The notes beneath the pieces were generated by a model that worked only from the letters and a program-made list of their open reading frames with translations, was not told the DNA's origin and ran no database searches. This document shows, piece after piece, positions 8,609 to 17,011 of a stretch of 38,402 nt of DNA (within the stretch, counting starts at the first letter, position 1; each line of letters begins with the position of its first letter). This DNA is from Candidatus [Bacteroides] periocalifornicus. Lineage in GTDB: Bacteria; Bacteroidota; Bacteroidia; Bacteroidales; CAJPTX01. A program made the position numbers and the translations under genes. The stretch is from contig LIIK01000023.1 of assembly GCA_001421095.1 (NCBI GenBank), forward strand, positions 274-38,675, written 5' to 3'.

Positions 8609-9648
8609 CTACGCCCAGTAGGGTGTAAAGCAATCTAAATCAATGGTTGAAGGGGCGATGAGCTCTTGGGCGATGCTCATTTCAGCAATCTTTTGTGCTT
8701 GCTTTTCATCTGTTCTAAAACGCTGTGCCACTGAGCTGATGGTTGCTTTCTCGCCCTTGAGAAAGGCGAGGCATACGTGGAGGTAGCAGTTCTGTGCCTT
8801 ATCCCTATCGGGCATCTGGGCTATATTGAGCGTATTGTAGAGGGTTACTTGCGTGTAGTTATCACCAACACTGAATTTCGGAGCGGGCAATCCCCTCTCC
8901 TCTAAGGCTTCTATGGCTCTATCCACCCCTGTGCCGCGGTCTTCACAGATATTCATACGGCGCATGAGTCTGGCTAAATCGCCATTACGCGGTTGCGGTG
9001 AGATATCTATAAAGCGGTCTACAGTGATGTTAGGAAGTCCTGAATTGGTGATTTCTATTCGATTGGTAAATATCTCCACCATGATATTTCTGCCGTCAAT
9101 GGTGAAATCTTGATGTATGAGGGCATTGGCTAATAATTCACGTATGGCTACCTCAGGATATAGCCCTTCGGTGCGGCGCAGGGCGCTTTCTATAAACTCC
9201 TCAGTGGGCAATTGCCCTGCGATGTAGGTTATCAAACCCTCAAATCCCGAGGCATAGCCTTGCGTCCACTCGTATTCGCGCAGGGCGTTGAGCCTACTGC
9301 CATTTTTATAGGTAATGATGCGTACTGTTTTACGCTGTAAGCGTCTGAATTGCCCCATGTTGCGTGCAAAGAGCAGTGCTCCTAGGTTGAGTATGTCGTA
9401 GCGTTCGCCCTGCTTTTTGATTAGGTTATCGCCCGCGAGCACTTGCAAGATGCCTATTCGCGTTTCAGGGAAGCGTATTTTCCCTAAGCGAAAATAGCTG
9501 TCATAATCCAGCAAGTCGAGCACTTCTTCGCCTTCTACCTTGGGCATTGCCATCATCTCGGTATAGCTGATGCCCTGCGAGCGGCGAGCATATAGCCGAA
9601 CTCTTCACGGCTGAGCAGTTTGCTGGCTTCGATGCTCCAATCTTCCAT
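8609..9648 (-). pseudogene. Truncated ATP-binding/DNA-binding (AlbA_2 plus HATPase_c_4 type) protein
   Basis: The open frame 8609-9556 (315 residues) matches the C-terminal part of the divergent AAA-4/Schlafen-like ATP-binding family: IRELLANALIHQDF, ITNSGLPNIT, ICEDRGTGVDRAIE, then a winged-helix end. The N-terminal AlbA_2 core expected in this family is missing. Upstream, an ATG at 9648 after a normal gap from hsdR opens a short peptide (MEDWSIEASKLLSREEFGYM) that stops after about 31 codons; the homologous frame continues one base over, so there appear to be both an internal deletion and a frameshift. Such genes are common passengers in type I R-M loci. A shortened product starting near 9556 could still be made. 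Confidence 0.6.
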
Positions 9649-9665
9649 TGTTGTTCTTTTAAGGG

Positions 9666-12600
9666 TTAGTTATAGTTCAGCCCGCTGATTTCTTTGCCTT
9701 CTGCGCGTAGGGCGAGGTGTGGGATGAGGTCTTGCAAGAGCGCTTCGCGTTTTTGGCGGCGGGCGGTCATCGTATTGTAGCCCAATGCTTTTAGCAGGGT
9801 GTTGAGGGGTTCTATATCAAATATCATTCTGCCCATAACCGCGCTGACAAAGTCGCTTAATCCGCTGGGTGGCAAGCCGTGTTTTTCGGCAATTGCCTCG
9901 AGGGCTGCGCGGTATTGCGCTTCTTTAAACTGCTCGTAGCCTGCGATAACGGTCTCTTTGTCTTGCCCGTACCTCCAGTCGATGGCATCGATATAGGCGA
10001 GGAGCATTTCTTGCTCGTCAATAAAATTGGCATTGCCTTTGATAAGAGCGATAAGCTGCTGGCGGGTGAGCTGCTGGTGGGTGGTTTTGGTCATCCCTGA
10101 TACGAGTTGCATAATATAGTCGTAGTCGATAGTGGCATCGGCAAAGAGCACATACTCAAAGTCAAAAGCTAATTGCCGTCCTTCGGAAGTTCCACCGCTT
10201 CCGCCCTCTATAGCACTACCAGCATCGTGCTGCCGTTCTCTACGCCTACGGCGAGCAATCTCTAAATAGCCTCCTTTGAAACCTTCGTGCGTTTCGGGAG
10301 GCAGCAGCGTGTCGATTCGCTCTTGCTGCTCGGGGTGGAGGTCGGTGTATTGGTCTAGGATGGTTTTGGCTTTCTGTACTGCTTTGAACTTTTCCAGAAA
10401 GGCATCTTGAGCCAGAACCCCTTTGAGCCTATAAGGGGCATCGGGGGTAAAGGTAAGCCCTTGCGCTTCGATAAATTGCCTGAGTTCATCTACTTTCAGC
10501 TCAAAATCGGCCAGCACTTCTGCAGCGGGTTCTACCAGCCATACCCGCGTGTTTTGCTTACCCTCTTCGCCTGAGAAGAGTTCGATAGCCGCCTTTACGG
10601 CTTCTTCCTGCGCGCGGAAATCGAGGATGTTGCCCTGGGGCTTGAGATTATTCAGTATGCGATTGGTACGTGAAAATGCCTGTATGAGCGTATGATAGCG
10701 CAGGTTTTTATCCACATAAAGCGTGTTGAGGTATTTGGAGTCAAAGCCAGTAAGGAGCATATCCACCACGATGGTAATATCGATCTTCTGGTGCTGTGGA
10801 AAATCGGCATTTACGTATTTCTGGTCTTTGATGCGCTTTTGCAGGAGGGAATAGTACTCATCAAAGTCCTCAAGGCAGCAGTTTTCGCCGTATTGCGCAT
10901 TGTAGTCGGCGATGATTTCTGCCAGCGCCGTCTTGCTCAGTTCGGGCTTCTCTTTATTGTCTTGTATCTCTTGCGGGAGATCCTCTTGTAGCTGCTGCAT
11001 GTCTTTATTTCCTCCCGCTGGGGGCGAGAAGATGCACGCGATATGTAGCGGCTCATAGCCTGGGTTCTCGGCCAGTAGTGCTGCTTGCTTTTCCTTGAAT
11101 AGGTGGTAATACTCAATAGCGTCTCTAATGGAAGCTGTGGCCAAGAGCGCATTAAAGCGGCGTGAGGCGGTAACGTGGCGGTGCACTTCGAGGATCTTCT
11201 TCACTACGGCATCTTTATCTACCTGTAGTACGGCCTCTTGCTGTATGCGCGCAAGTTCCTCTGCTGTAGCCCTAAAGCCCTCCGTAGGGACGAGCGCCCC
11301 TTTGTAATAGTCTACGTGAAAGCGGAGTACATTCTTGTCCTCAATGGCATTGGTGATGGTATAGGCGTGTAGCAGTTTTTCAAAAACGGCTTCAGTTGTT
11401 TTGAACTGCTCCTCTTCACCTGTGCGGAGGTACTGCGTGGCGTTATCCTCAAAGATAGGCGTCCCCGTAAAACCAAAGAGCTGTGCCTTAGGGAAGAACT
11501 CTTTAATAGCGGCGTGGTTATCGCCAAACTGGGAGCGGTGGCACTCGTCAAAAATAAAGACAATGCGCTTGTTTCGGAGAGGCTTTAGCTTTTCTCTATA
11601 ATTGGGCAGCTCCACGGGGGTATTTCCCTTTGCGCGCTCGCGCAGTACGCGTGCCTGCTTTTTGGCCTCCGTCTCTAAGGCTAGCCCGAGTTTCTGAATG
11701 GTGGTAACGATGACCTTGTCGGCGTAATCGGTAGAGAGCAGGCGGCGCACAAGGGTATCTGTATTGGTGTTTTCTTCCACACAGCCCTCTTGGAATTTAT
11801 TAAACTCATCGCGGGTCTGGCGGTCGAGGTCTTTGCGGTCTACCACGAAAACGCATTTCTCAATATAGGGATTGTCCTTCAGCAGCGTGGAGGCTTTAAA
11901 GGAGGTGAGCGTTTTGCCGCTGCCCGTAGTGTGCCAGATATAGCCATTGCCGCGGTTCTGCTCGATGCAGTCGACAATTGCCTTCACGGCATAGATCTGA
12001 TAAGGGCGCATTACGAGTATTTTCTGCTCTACCTCCACCAGCACCATATACTTGCTGATGAGTTCGCCCAGCGCGCATTTGCGCAATTGCATATCGGCAA
12101 AGGCGTGCAGGTGGGTAATGTGGTTGTTTTGCGCATCGGAGAGCGTATAGATAGGGAGAAACTGCTCGCGGGTATCAAAGGCAAAATGCTCATCGCGATT
12201 GTTAGCAAAATAGTGCGTGCTTGCACCATTGCTCACGACGAAGAGCTGCATAAAGGCGAGCAGACTACTTAGATAGCCATTGCCTGCTTCTTTTTTATAA
12301 CTGACAATCTGCTCAATGGCCTTGCGTGGCGAGATCGGCAGTGCTTTGAGTTCTACTTGCACCAAGGGCAAGCCCCCGATGAGGATGAGCACATCGTAAC
12401 GCTGATGGGTGCTGTGGGTATTCATCCGTAGCTGACTGATCACCTCATAGTCATTTTTGCACCAGTCGGTGAGGTTGAGCAGTTGATAGTCGAGTGAAGT
12501 ATTGTCATCGCGGATAAGCGTGCCTTTATTGCGAAGTATTTTAGAGGCTGCGAAAACATCGGGAGTGGTAATGTCTTCAAGGAGCAGCGCAAATTCCCTA

Positions 12601-12758
12601 TCGGAGAGTTGCACTTTGTTAAGGGCATCAAACTTCTGACGGAAATTGCGTTCCAAAGCCTCGCGATCTCGAATATCAGGACGATAGGCATAGCCTAAGT
12701 CTATTAGCTTCTGTATAAAAGCTTTTTCTATTTGGCTTTCTTGGTGCATTGTACCCAT
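9666..12758 (-). CDS. hsdR: Type I restriction endonuclease subunit (HsdR)
   Basis: A 1030-residue restriction subunit. The N-terminal nuclease core shows a PD-(D/E)xK arrangement (YDVLILIGGLPLVQVELK, about 121-138). The SF2 translocase has Walker A TTGSGKT (277-283), DECH (404-407) and FTGTP (430-434). A later helicase region includes DMLLTGFDSKYLNTLYVDK and QAFSRTNR. The C-terminal helical part should contact HsdM. All motifs are intact. It is the first gene of the minus-strand operon, so the order is R, (remnant), S, fic, M. It cleaves DNA lacking the HsdM/HsdS modification after ATP-driven translocation. Confidence 0.95.
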   Translation of the reverse strand: MGTMHQESQIEKAFIQKLIDLGYAYRPDIRDREALERNFRQKFDALNKVQLSDREFALLLEDITTPDVFAASKILRNKGTLIRDDNTSLDYQLLNLTDWCKNDYEVISQLRMNTHSTHQRYDVLILIGGLPLVQVELKALPISPRKAIEQIVSYKKEAGNGYLSSLLAFMQLFVVSNGASTHYFANNRDEHFAFDTREQFLPIYTLSDAQNNHITHLHAFADMQLRKCALGELISKYMVLVEVEQKILVMRPYQIYAVKAIVDCIEQNRGNGYIWHTTGSGKTLTSFKASTLLKDNPYIEKCVFVVDRKDLDRQTRDEFNKFQEGCVEENTNTDTLVRRLLSTDYADKVIVTTIQKLGLALETEAKKQARVLRERAKGNTPVELPNYREKLKPLRNKRIVFIFDECHRSQFGDNHAAIKEFFPKAQLFGFTGTPIFEDNATQYLRTGEEEQFKTTEAVFEKLLHAYTITNAIEDKNVLRFHVDYYKGALVPTEGFRATAEELARIQQEAVLQVDKDAVVKKILEVHRHVTASRRFNALLATASIRDAIEYYHLFKEKQAALLAENPGYEPLHIACIFSPPAGGNKDMQQLQEDLPQEIQDNKEKPELSKTALAEIIADYNAQYGENCCLEDFDEYYSLLQKRIKDQKYVNADFPQHQKIDITIVVDMLLTGFDSKYLNTLYVDKNLRYHTLIQAFSRTNRILNNLKPQGNILDFRAQEEAVKAAIELFSGEEGKQNTRVWLVEPAAEVLADFELKVDELRQFIEAQGLTFTPDAPYRLKGVLAQDAFLEKFKAVQKAKTILDQYTDLHPEQQERIDTLLPPETHEGFKGGYLEIARRRRRERQHDAGSAIEGGSGGTSEGRQLAFDFEYVLFADATIDYDYIMQLVSGMTKTTHQQLTRQQLIALIKGNANFIDEQEMLLAYIDAIDWRYGQDKETVIAGYEQFKEAQYRAALEAIAEKHGLPPSGLSDFVSAVMGRMIFDIEPLNTLLKALGYNTMTARRQKREALLQDLIPHLALRAEGKEISGLNYN

Positions 12759-12844
12759 CGGTTAAGGTGGTAAAATTACTAACTAAAATTTGATGCGCAA
12801 AGAAGTAGATGTTTTTTTAATTCCACAACTTTGGAGCGCGGTGT

Positions 12845-12930
12845 TTTGCTTTCTGGCTATAGTAAAATTTTCGTAGAGCCAATTATCGAAGACCATAACG
12901 ATGCGGTGTGCCGTGTCGTTATGGTGGTTT
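12845..12930 (+). repeat. Diverged copy of the dispersed palindromic repeat (right half)
   Basis: AGTAAAATTTTC, then ATTATCGAAGACCATAACGA and a palindrome: ACCATAACGA (12892-12901) pairs exactly with TCGTTATGGT (12916-12925), with CGG/CCG inside. The copy at 26890-26956 has the same order. It lies between hsdR and the lipoprotein-gene fragment. Confidence 0.6.
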
Positions 12931-12990
12931 TTGCGAAGGTATCTGATAGGATTTAGTCTTGCGTACTGAAGCGTAGGGGGAGGAGGCGAC

Positions 12991-13085
12991 ACTATCGGTG
13001 TGCTCGGGAATTTCGGGTGCGCATGCGGGCTGGAGAGGAGAGTTGGCAGGTGTTGAGCCTGGGCAAACGGGGTGGGGATTGACCC
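12991..13085 (+). repeat. Detached copy of the lipoprotein gene 3' end
   Basis: Closely matches 3529-3620 (CTATCGGT, TGCTCGGGAATTTCGGGTG, ATGCGGGCTGG, GTTGGCAGGTGNTGA, AAACGGGGTGGGGATTGACC). Same strand as the copies at 3529-3645 and 4376-4492. Together with the latter it brackets the hsd operon. Confidence 0.75.
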
Positions 13086-13113
13086 TTCGATCTCTGTTTT
13101 CCGGATAATTCAC

Positions 13114-13121
13114 TATCTTTG
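13114..13121 (+). promoter_or_regulatory. -7 promoter element of the second TPR gene
   Basis: TATCTTTG matches TAnnTTTG and lies 17 bases before the ATG at 13139, implying a very short leader. The -33 element is weak. Confidence 0.55.
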
Positions 13122-13138
13122 CGCCTAAAGAGCGTTTT

Positions 13139-15046
13139 ATGCAGAGAAGGCCGGCAACGATATTCCTATTCGCGATTCTCCTATTCCCCCTGCTGGTGCA
13201 CGGGCAGCTGGATAGGTACTACTACTACTTCAAAACACAGAAGCAGATAACCCGCGGGCAGTACACGGGCGCTATTGCGGCGATTAATATTTTCCTCAAT
13301 AATCAGCCAGACGACGATATTGCCCTCTACCTAAGGGCATTGGCCAAATACAATCTGGAGGATTACCGGGGGGCTCTGCAGGATCTGGATCGCACATTGC
13401 TGCACAAGCCCTTTACGCCCGAGGCCCTGGTGCTGCGGGGGGGCTGCCTGAACCAGCTGGGGGAGTCGAGGCGGGCGATGGGGGATATTCGCCTGGCGCA
13501 AGAGCTGCGCCCGAGCGACCGGCATATCGTCTACCTGCGCGGTGTGACGCACTTCCTGAACCAAGCTTACGATTCGGCAGCTTGCGATTTCGCCTCTACC
13601 CTGGCCACAGACCCCGATAATCTGGATGCGCGGCTCAACCTGGGCATTGCGCACCTGCAGCTTGGCGACACTGCGCAGGCATTGGCCGACTTTGAGCATG
13701 CTCGGCGTAGCCACCCCTACTCCGCGGCGCCGCTGGTAAACCTGGCGCGCGTCTACTACGGGCAAAAGCAGCAGAAAGAGGCTCTGCGCACCATTGGCGA
13801 GGCGCTGGCCATAGAGAAGACCTCTACGCCAGCCCTGCTCCTGCGCGCGCTCATAGAGCATGACCAGGGGAAGGTGGACCAGGCTATCCAGACCCTCAGT
13901 ACCGTAATTCGGCTGGCACCACGCAGCTCTCTGGCGCTTTTCAACCGGGCTATAATGCTTACCGAGCGTGAGAAGCTGCCCGAGGCGTTGGCAGATTACC
14001 AGGCTGCTCAGGAGATCTCGCCATCGAACGTATTCATACGGTTCAATCGGGGGATAGTGCACCTCCAGCTCAACCAACCCAGGAGGGCCGAGGAGGCCTT
14101 TACGGCGGCTATCCGGCTGCTACCACAGTTCGCCCGCGCCTATTCGCTACGGGCCGAGACGCGTTTGCAGCTAGGCGATAAGCGAGGCGCAAAGGCCGAT
14201 TTCGATAGCGCGCAGCTGCTGGTGGCAAAGCATAGGGGGGGCGAGCTGGATCAGTGGAGCGATACCTCACGACAGTTCAACCGGTTGATAGCTTTCGAGA
14301 GCGATTTCTCTTCGCCTGCCGATGTGCTATTGCCCAGCAGCCCGAAGTCGATAGACCTCTTGCCGCTTGCCACCGTGGCCGTGGGGACCGTGCAGCCGTA
14401 CAGCGAGTGGCGACCAGTGCTGCGGGCCGATAGCGTATGCGGTGCGCCCTTCTTTAGCCTTGTGGTACCTAGAGAAGATACGGCCTTGCGGGTAAACGTA
14501 AACCTATTCCCCCCCCTGCCGAATGGGCATGCTGTAACCCTTGTGCACGCTATTACGCTCCTAGAGGCTAACGATTACAATGGGGCGCTCGCGCAGCTGC
14601 AGCAGCTGCCGTCTGGTGGAGTGTTTGCCCCGCTGGTGCAGTATTTGCGTGCAATAGCGCTAGTGCAGAATGCGCGGTTTGAGCCGGCACTGCCCAGCAG
14701 GATTTCCATTGTCCCCACGGGGGGCGATGCCGCTACTCCGCCTCGGAGCTCTGATTACCAAGAGCCGCTGCGAATTCTCGATTCGCTCAAGCGGGTAGAG
14801 CCTACGCCGTACCTCGATTACACAGTCGGCTCTGTGCGTTTCCTCGCCCGCGATCTCAAGGGGGCAGAGCGCGGCTTCTCGGAGGCCATAGAGGGGAATC
14901 CGCAGTTCGGGGAGGCCTACTACAACCGTGGATTGGTACGCCTGCTCCTAGGCAGGAGTGAGATGGCTTGCCTCGACCTTAGCTATGCTGGCCAGCTGGG
15001 TATAGACCAAGCCTATAGGGCCATATCCAACCACTGCAATAGGTAG
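13139..15046 (+). CDS. Secreted tetratricopeptide-repeat protein
   Basis: A 635-residue protein with a signal peptide (MQRRPATIFLFAILLFPLLVHGQ), so exported. At least nine TPR units are visible between residues about 35 and 360 (for example DNLDARLNLGIAHLQLGDTAQALADFEHA), and another pair near the C-terminus (GNPQFGEAYYNRGLVRLLLGRSEMACLDLSYAG). The middle (about 365-470) is not TPR and has no recognised domain. The pattern, a secreted TPR superhelix ending with a C-terminal TPR, is common in Bacteroidota and suggests an adaptor. The short leader behind TATCTTTG supports this start. It is followed within 100 bp by tRNA-Leu genes with their own promoter. Confidence 0.88.
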   Translation: MQRRPATIFLFAILLFPLLVHGQLDRYYYYFKTQKQITRGQYTGAIAAINIFLNNQPDDDIALYLRALAKYNLEDYRGALQDLDRTLLHKPFTPEALVLRGGCLNQLGESRRAMGDIRLAQELRPSDRHIVYLRGVTHFLNQAYDSAACDFASTLATDPDNLDARLNLGIAHLQLGDTAQALADFEHARRSHPYSAAPLVNLARVYYGQKQQKEALRTIGEALAIEKTSTPALLLRALIEHDQGKVDQAIQTLSTVIRLAPRSSLALFNRAIMLTEREKLPEALADYQAAQEISPSNVFIRFNRGIVHLQLNQPRRAEEAFTAAIRLLPQFARAYSLRAETRLQLGDKRGAKADFDSAQLLVAKHRGGELDQWSDTSRQFNRLIAFESDFSSPADVLLPSSPKSIDLLPLATVAVGTVQPYSEWRPVLRADSVCGAPFFSLVVPREDTALRVNVNLFPPLPNGHAVTLVHAITLLEANDYNGALAQLQQLPSGGVFAPLVQYLRAIALVQNARFEPALPSRISIVPTGGDAATPPRSSDYQEPLRILDSLKRVEPTPYLDYTVGSVRFLARDLKGAERGFSEAIEGNPQFGEAYYNRGLVRLLLGRSEMACLDLSYAGQLGIDQAYRAISNHCNR

Positions 15047-15084
15047 GGGATGGGGCCGCACGTGAAGGAGAAATGGGTGAGAAA

Positions 15085-15116
15085 TTTGGAGGATTGCGAA
15101 AAACGCCCTACCTTTG
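15085..15116 (+). promoter_or_regulatory. Promoter of the tRNA-Leu genes
   Basis: TTTG (15085-15088), 20 bases, then TACCTTTG (15109-15116): a good match to the Bacteroidota consensus, 23 bases before the first tRNA. Confidence 0.75.
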
Positions 15117-15139
15117 CGGTCGCATTTGAGGAAGGTGCA

Positions 15140-15223
15140 GCCCAGGTGGCGGAACTGGTAGACGCGCTAGTTTCAGGGACTAGTAACAGCAATGTTGTGC
15201 AAGTTCGATTCTTGTCCTGGGCA
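15140..15223 (+). tRNA. tRNA-Leu (anticodon CAG)
   Basis: GCCCAGG at the 5' end pairs with CCTGGGC at 15216-15222. The anticodon stem CTAGT/ACTAG holds the loop TTCAGGG, anticodon CAG. A class II variable arm precedes the T-arm (GTTCGATTC). CCA is not encoded. Confidence 0.93.
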
Positions 15224-15300
15224 CGATTCCTGAGTGTGGGGTATGCGGCTCAGAGTGGGTGAAGGGGCTGCTACTTCGGCGGTAGATTTTTGGGGGCTAT

Positions 15301-15386
15301 GCCCAGGTGGTGGAATTGGTAGACACGCCAGCTTGAGGGGCTGGTGCCTGTTAAAGGGCGTGCAAGTTCGACTCTTGTCCTGGGCA
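15301..15386 (+). tRNA. tRNA-Leu (anticodon GAG)
   Basis: GCCCAGG pairs with CCTGGGC at 15379-15385. The anticodon stem CCAGC/GCTGG encloses TTGAGGG, anticodon GAG. It has a long variable arm and the T-loop GTTCGACTC. It lies 77 bp after tRNA-Leu(CAG) and shares its acceptor stem, probably from an old duplication and in the same transcript. Confidence 0.93.
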
Positions 15387-15654
15387 CTCGGAGGGGGATG
15401 TAGCTCTGTGTACAGCAGGCTATGTCCCCTTGCTGCGTATAGGTGGGGACAGGGGTTGCTGAGAATAGCTCAACGAGGGGCGTGTCTGGTTGCACCGCTA
15501 CTTCCGTTCGATAGGTGCTAGGTTCTCGGCTCAGGGTTCATTTCTTCTAAAGCGAGAAGAGCGCCCATTGGGGTAAGAATTCATCAGCAGTCTCGGTAGG
15601 GGGCAAGCGTTAATTTTTTTCTTGTTAGAATCCTAAATCAAAAAGAGAGAGACA

Positions 15655-16500
15655 ATGTGGTTCTTCGACAAGATCATCAGCCTTACGGGGAACGACCCAT
15701 CTTCGTTCGGCAGCGAGGGGTTCAAGGTGCTTGTCGCCTGCGTGATATTGGTGGTGGCGGCGGCGTTGGTGATCTTTCCGCTGATGAAAATCGTTCGGTT
15801 CGTTAGGACAATCTGTCGTGTGTTCAGCGGCCCGAGATGCGATAGCCATTCCAAGCTCACCGATGAGCAGCTGAGGGTGCTAACCATCGGCAACCTCTAC
15901 GTCTACCAACAGGGGGGATGGCTCAACTCGCTGTACCTCCATATCGATACCTCGCGTTTCAACAATATAATGCACGAGTGGTGGGGGATTTACAGCCAGG
16001 CCGATGCCATCAGCACGCTCCAGTACCTATTGCAGGGAACATTCTCCATCACCTTTGAGGATGTGTGCAATGCCTACGCCCTCCACGATTCCGCCAAGGC
16101 TGCGAGCTACCTGAGGGAGCACATACAGGATGAAGAGCTGCACGAGCGGGCTGCCCATCAGCTCGAGAACCTGAATAAATGCTACAACGATCTGGTGCGC
16201 GATGGGATAGTGCAGGACGAGGCCTCGCTACGGAAGCTCGGGGTGATGGGATGGGATGCCGGGCGGCTGAACTTCATCGCACGGGCCTGCTACTGCGCGG
16301 GCTACATAGAGGAAGCAGAGCTCTGGCAGCTACTGCAGCGTGCCTACGATATGGCGCACAGCGAACTCCACAGCTGGAAGGAGCTGGCCAATAGCTACAT
16401 GCTCGGGCGAACCCTCTGGGGTGGAAACTGCGATATGGCGGGGCTGGCAGAAGATCTGCTCACCAAGCCCAAGAGTCCGTGGACGAGGCTGCCGTGGTAG
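15655..16500 (+). CDS. DUF1266 family membrane-anchored protein
   Basis: A 281-residue protein. One transmembrane helix is predicted at about residues 23-48 (VLVACVILVVAAALVIFPLM). The rest is cytosolic and alpha-helical. The C-terminal half carries the DUF1266 signature: GWDAGRLNFIARACYCAGYI, then SWKELANSYMLGRTLWGG. The family includes E. coli YbeR and YbeU; its molecular function is not established. It stands alone between the tRNA genes and the cytochrome bd operon. No clear promoter is visible in the 268-bp gap upstream. Confidence 0.8.
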   Translation: MWFFDKIISLTGNDPSSFGSEGFKVLVACVILVVAAALVIFPLMKIVRFVRTICRVFSGPRCDSHSKLTDEQLRVLTIGNLYVYQQGGWLNSLYLHIDTSRFNNIMHEWWGIYSQADAISTLQYLLQGTFSITFEDVCNAYALHDSAKAASYLREHIQDEELHERAAHQLENLNKCYNDLVRDGIVQDEASLRKLGVMGWDAGRLNFIARACYCAGYIEEAELWQLLQRAYDMAHSELHSWKELANSYMLGRTLWGGNCDMAGLAEDLLTKPKSPWTRLPW

Positions 16501-16539
16501 GCGAAAAGATTATGCTTATGGTTGATAATCAAACATGTA

Positions 16540-16612
16540 CCATTTGACGTGGACAGTAGCGGCGTAGCGTGCGGCGTGGTTTGGATGGGTGTGGCAGAGG
16601 CTCAAATTGCGG
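16540..16612 (+). repeat. Possible degenerate copy of the palindromic repeat
   Basis: GTAGCGGCGTAGCGTGCGGCG followed by GGATGGGTGTGGCAGAGG resembles the copy at 26928-26973 (ATAGCGATACGGCGTGCCG then GTGGGTGATGCAGAGG). The palindrome is no longer good; low confidence. Confidence 0.3.
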
Positions 16613-16631
16613 GTAACAGCCGCGCTTAGGA

Positions 16632-16661
16632 TTGCAGCCTGCCCAATAACCGCTAAATTTG
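16632..16661 (+). promoter_or_regulatory. Promoter of the cytochrome bd operon
   Basis: TTG (16632-16634), 19 bases, then TAAATTTG (16654-16661): close to the Bacteroidota consensus. The predicted start of transcription is about 30 bases before the DUF4492 gene. Confidence 0.7.
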
Positions 16662-16699
16662 CGCTGTGAAAAGGTAACTAGAGGCCATCCAATATCTGT

Positions 16700-16987
16700 A
16701 TGGTTAGAGTGCTGCAAAATGGGGGTGTTGGGTTAAAATTCCCGTGGTTGCGGGCGTTTGCCTCCAGGGTCTATAGGTGGCTGCGCGCGGTGGTGGTTTT
16801 CTACGTGGATGGATTTCGGGGAATGACGGTTGGGCGGACTCTCTGGATTGTCATTATCATCAAGCTGGTGGTGATGTTCGGCATCTTGCGGCTCTTTTTC
16901 TTCCCGGATCTGCTCAATAGCAAGTTTGAGACCGATGCCCAACGGGGCGACTACGTAATAGAGGAGTTGATCAGTAAAACGCGTTAG
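16700..16987 (+). CDS. DUF4492 family membrane protein, cyd operon
   Basis: A 95-residue protein matching DUF4492: VVFYVDGFRGMTVGRTLWIVIIIKLVVMFGILRLFFFPDLLNS, containing one transmembrane helix (about residues 52-73). Genes of this family typically precede cydA in Bacteroidota, as here. It probably assists assembly or stability of the cytochrome bd oxidase (inference from position). A strong promoter match lies just upstream, making it the first gene of the operon. The N-terminal 25 residues are longer than the conserved core, but no better start lies between. Confidence 0.82.
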   Translation: MVRVLQNGGVGLKFPWLRAFASRVYRWLRAVVVFYVDGFRGMTVGRTLWIVIIIKLVVMFGILRLFFFPDLLNSKFETDAQRGDYVIEELISKTR

Positions 16988-17011
16988 TTAGATATGGTTG
17001 AAGGCGTAGAT

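Noticed and set aside
9666..12758. hsdR as an inactivated gene
   Set aside because: The full nuclease, Walker A, DECH and later helicase motifs are present in one uninterrupted frame.
13331..14077. Long minus-strand frame antisense to the second TPR gene
   Set aside because: A by-product of GC-rich coding sequence; no domain and no ribosome binding site.
15140..15386. tRNA-Leu genes as an integration site for a mobile element
   Set aside because: No repeated tRNA 3' end and no integrase gene were found nearby.
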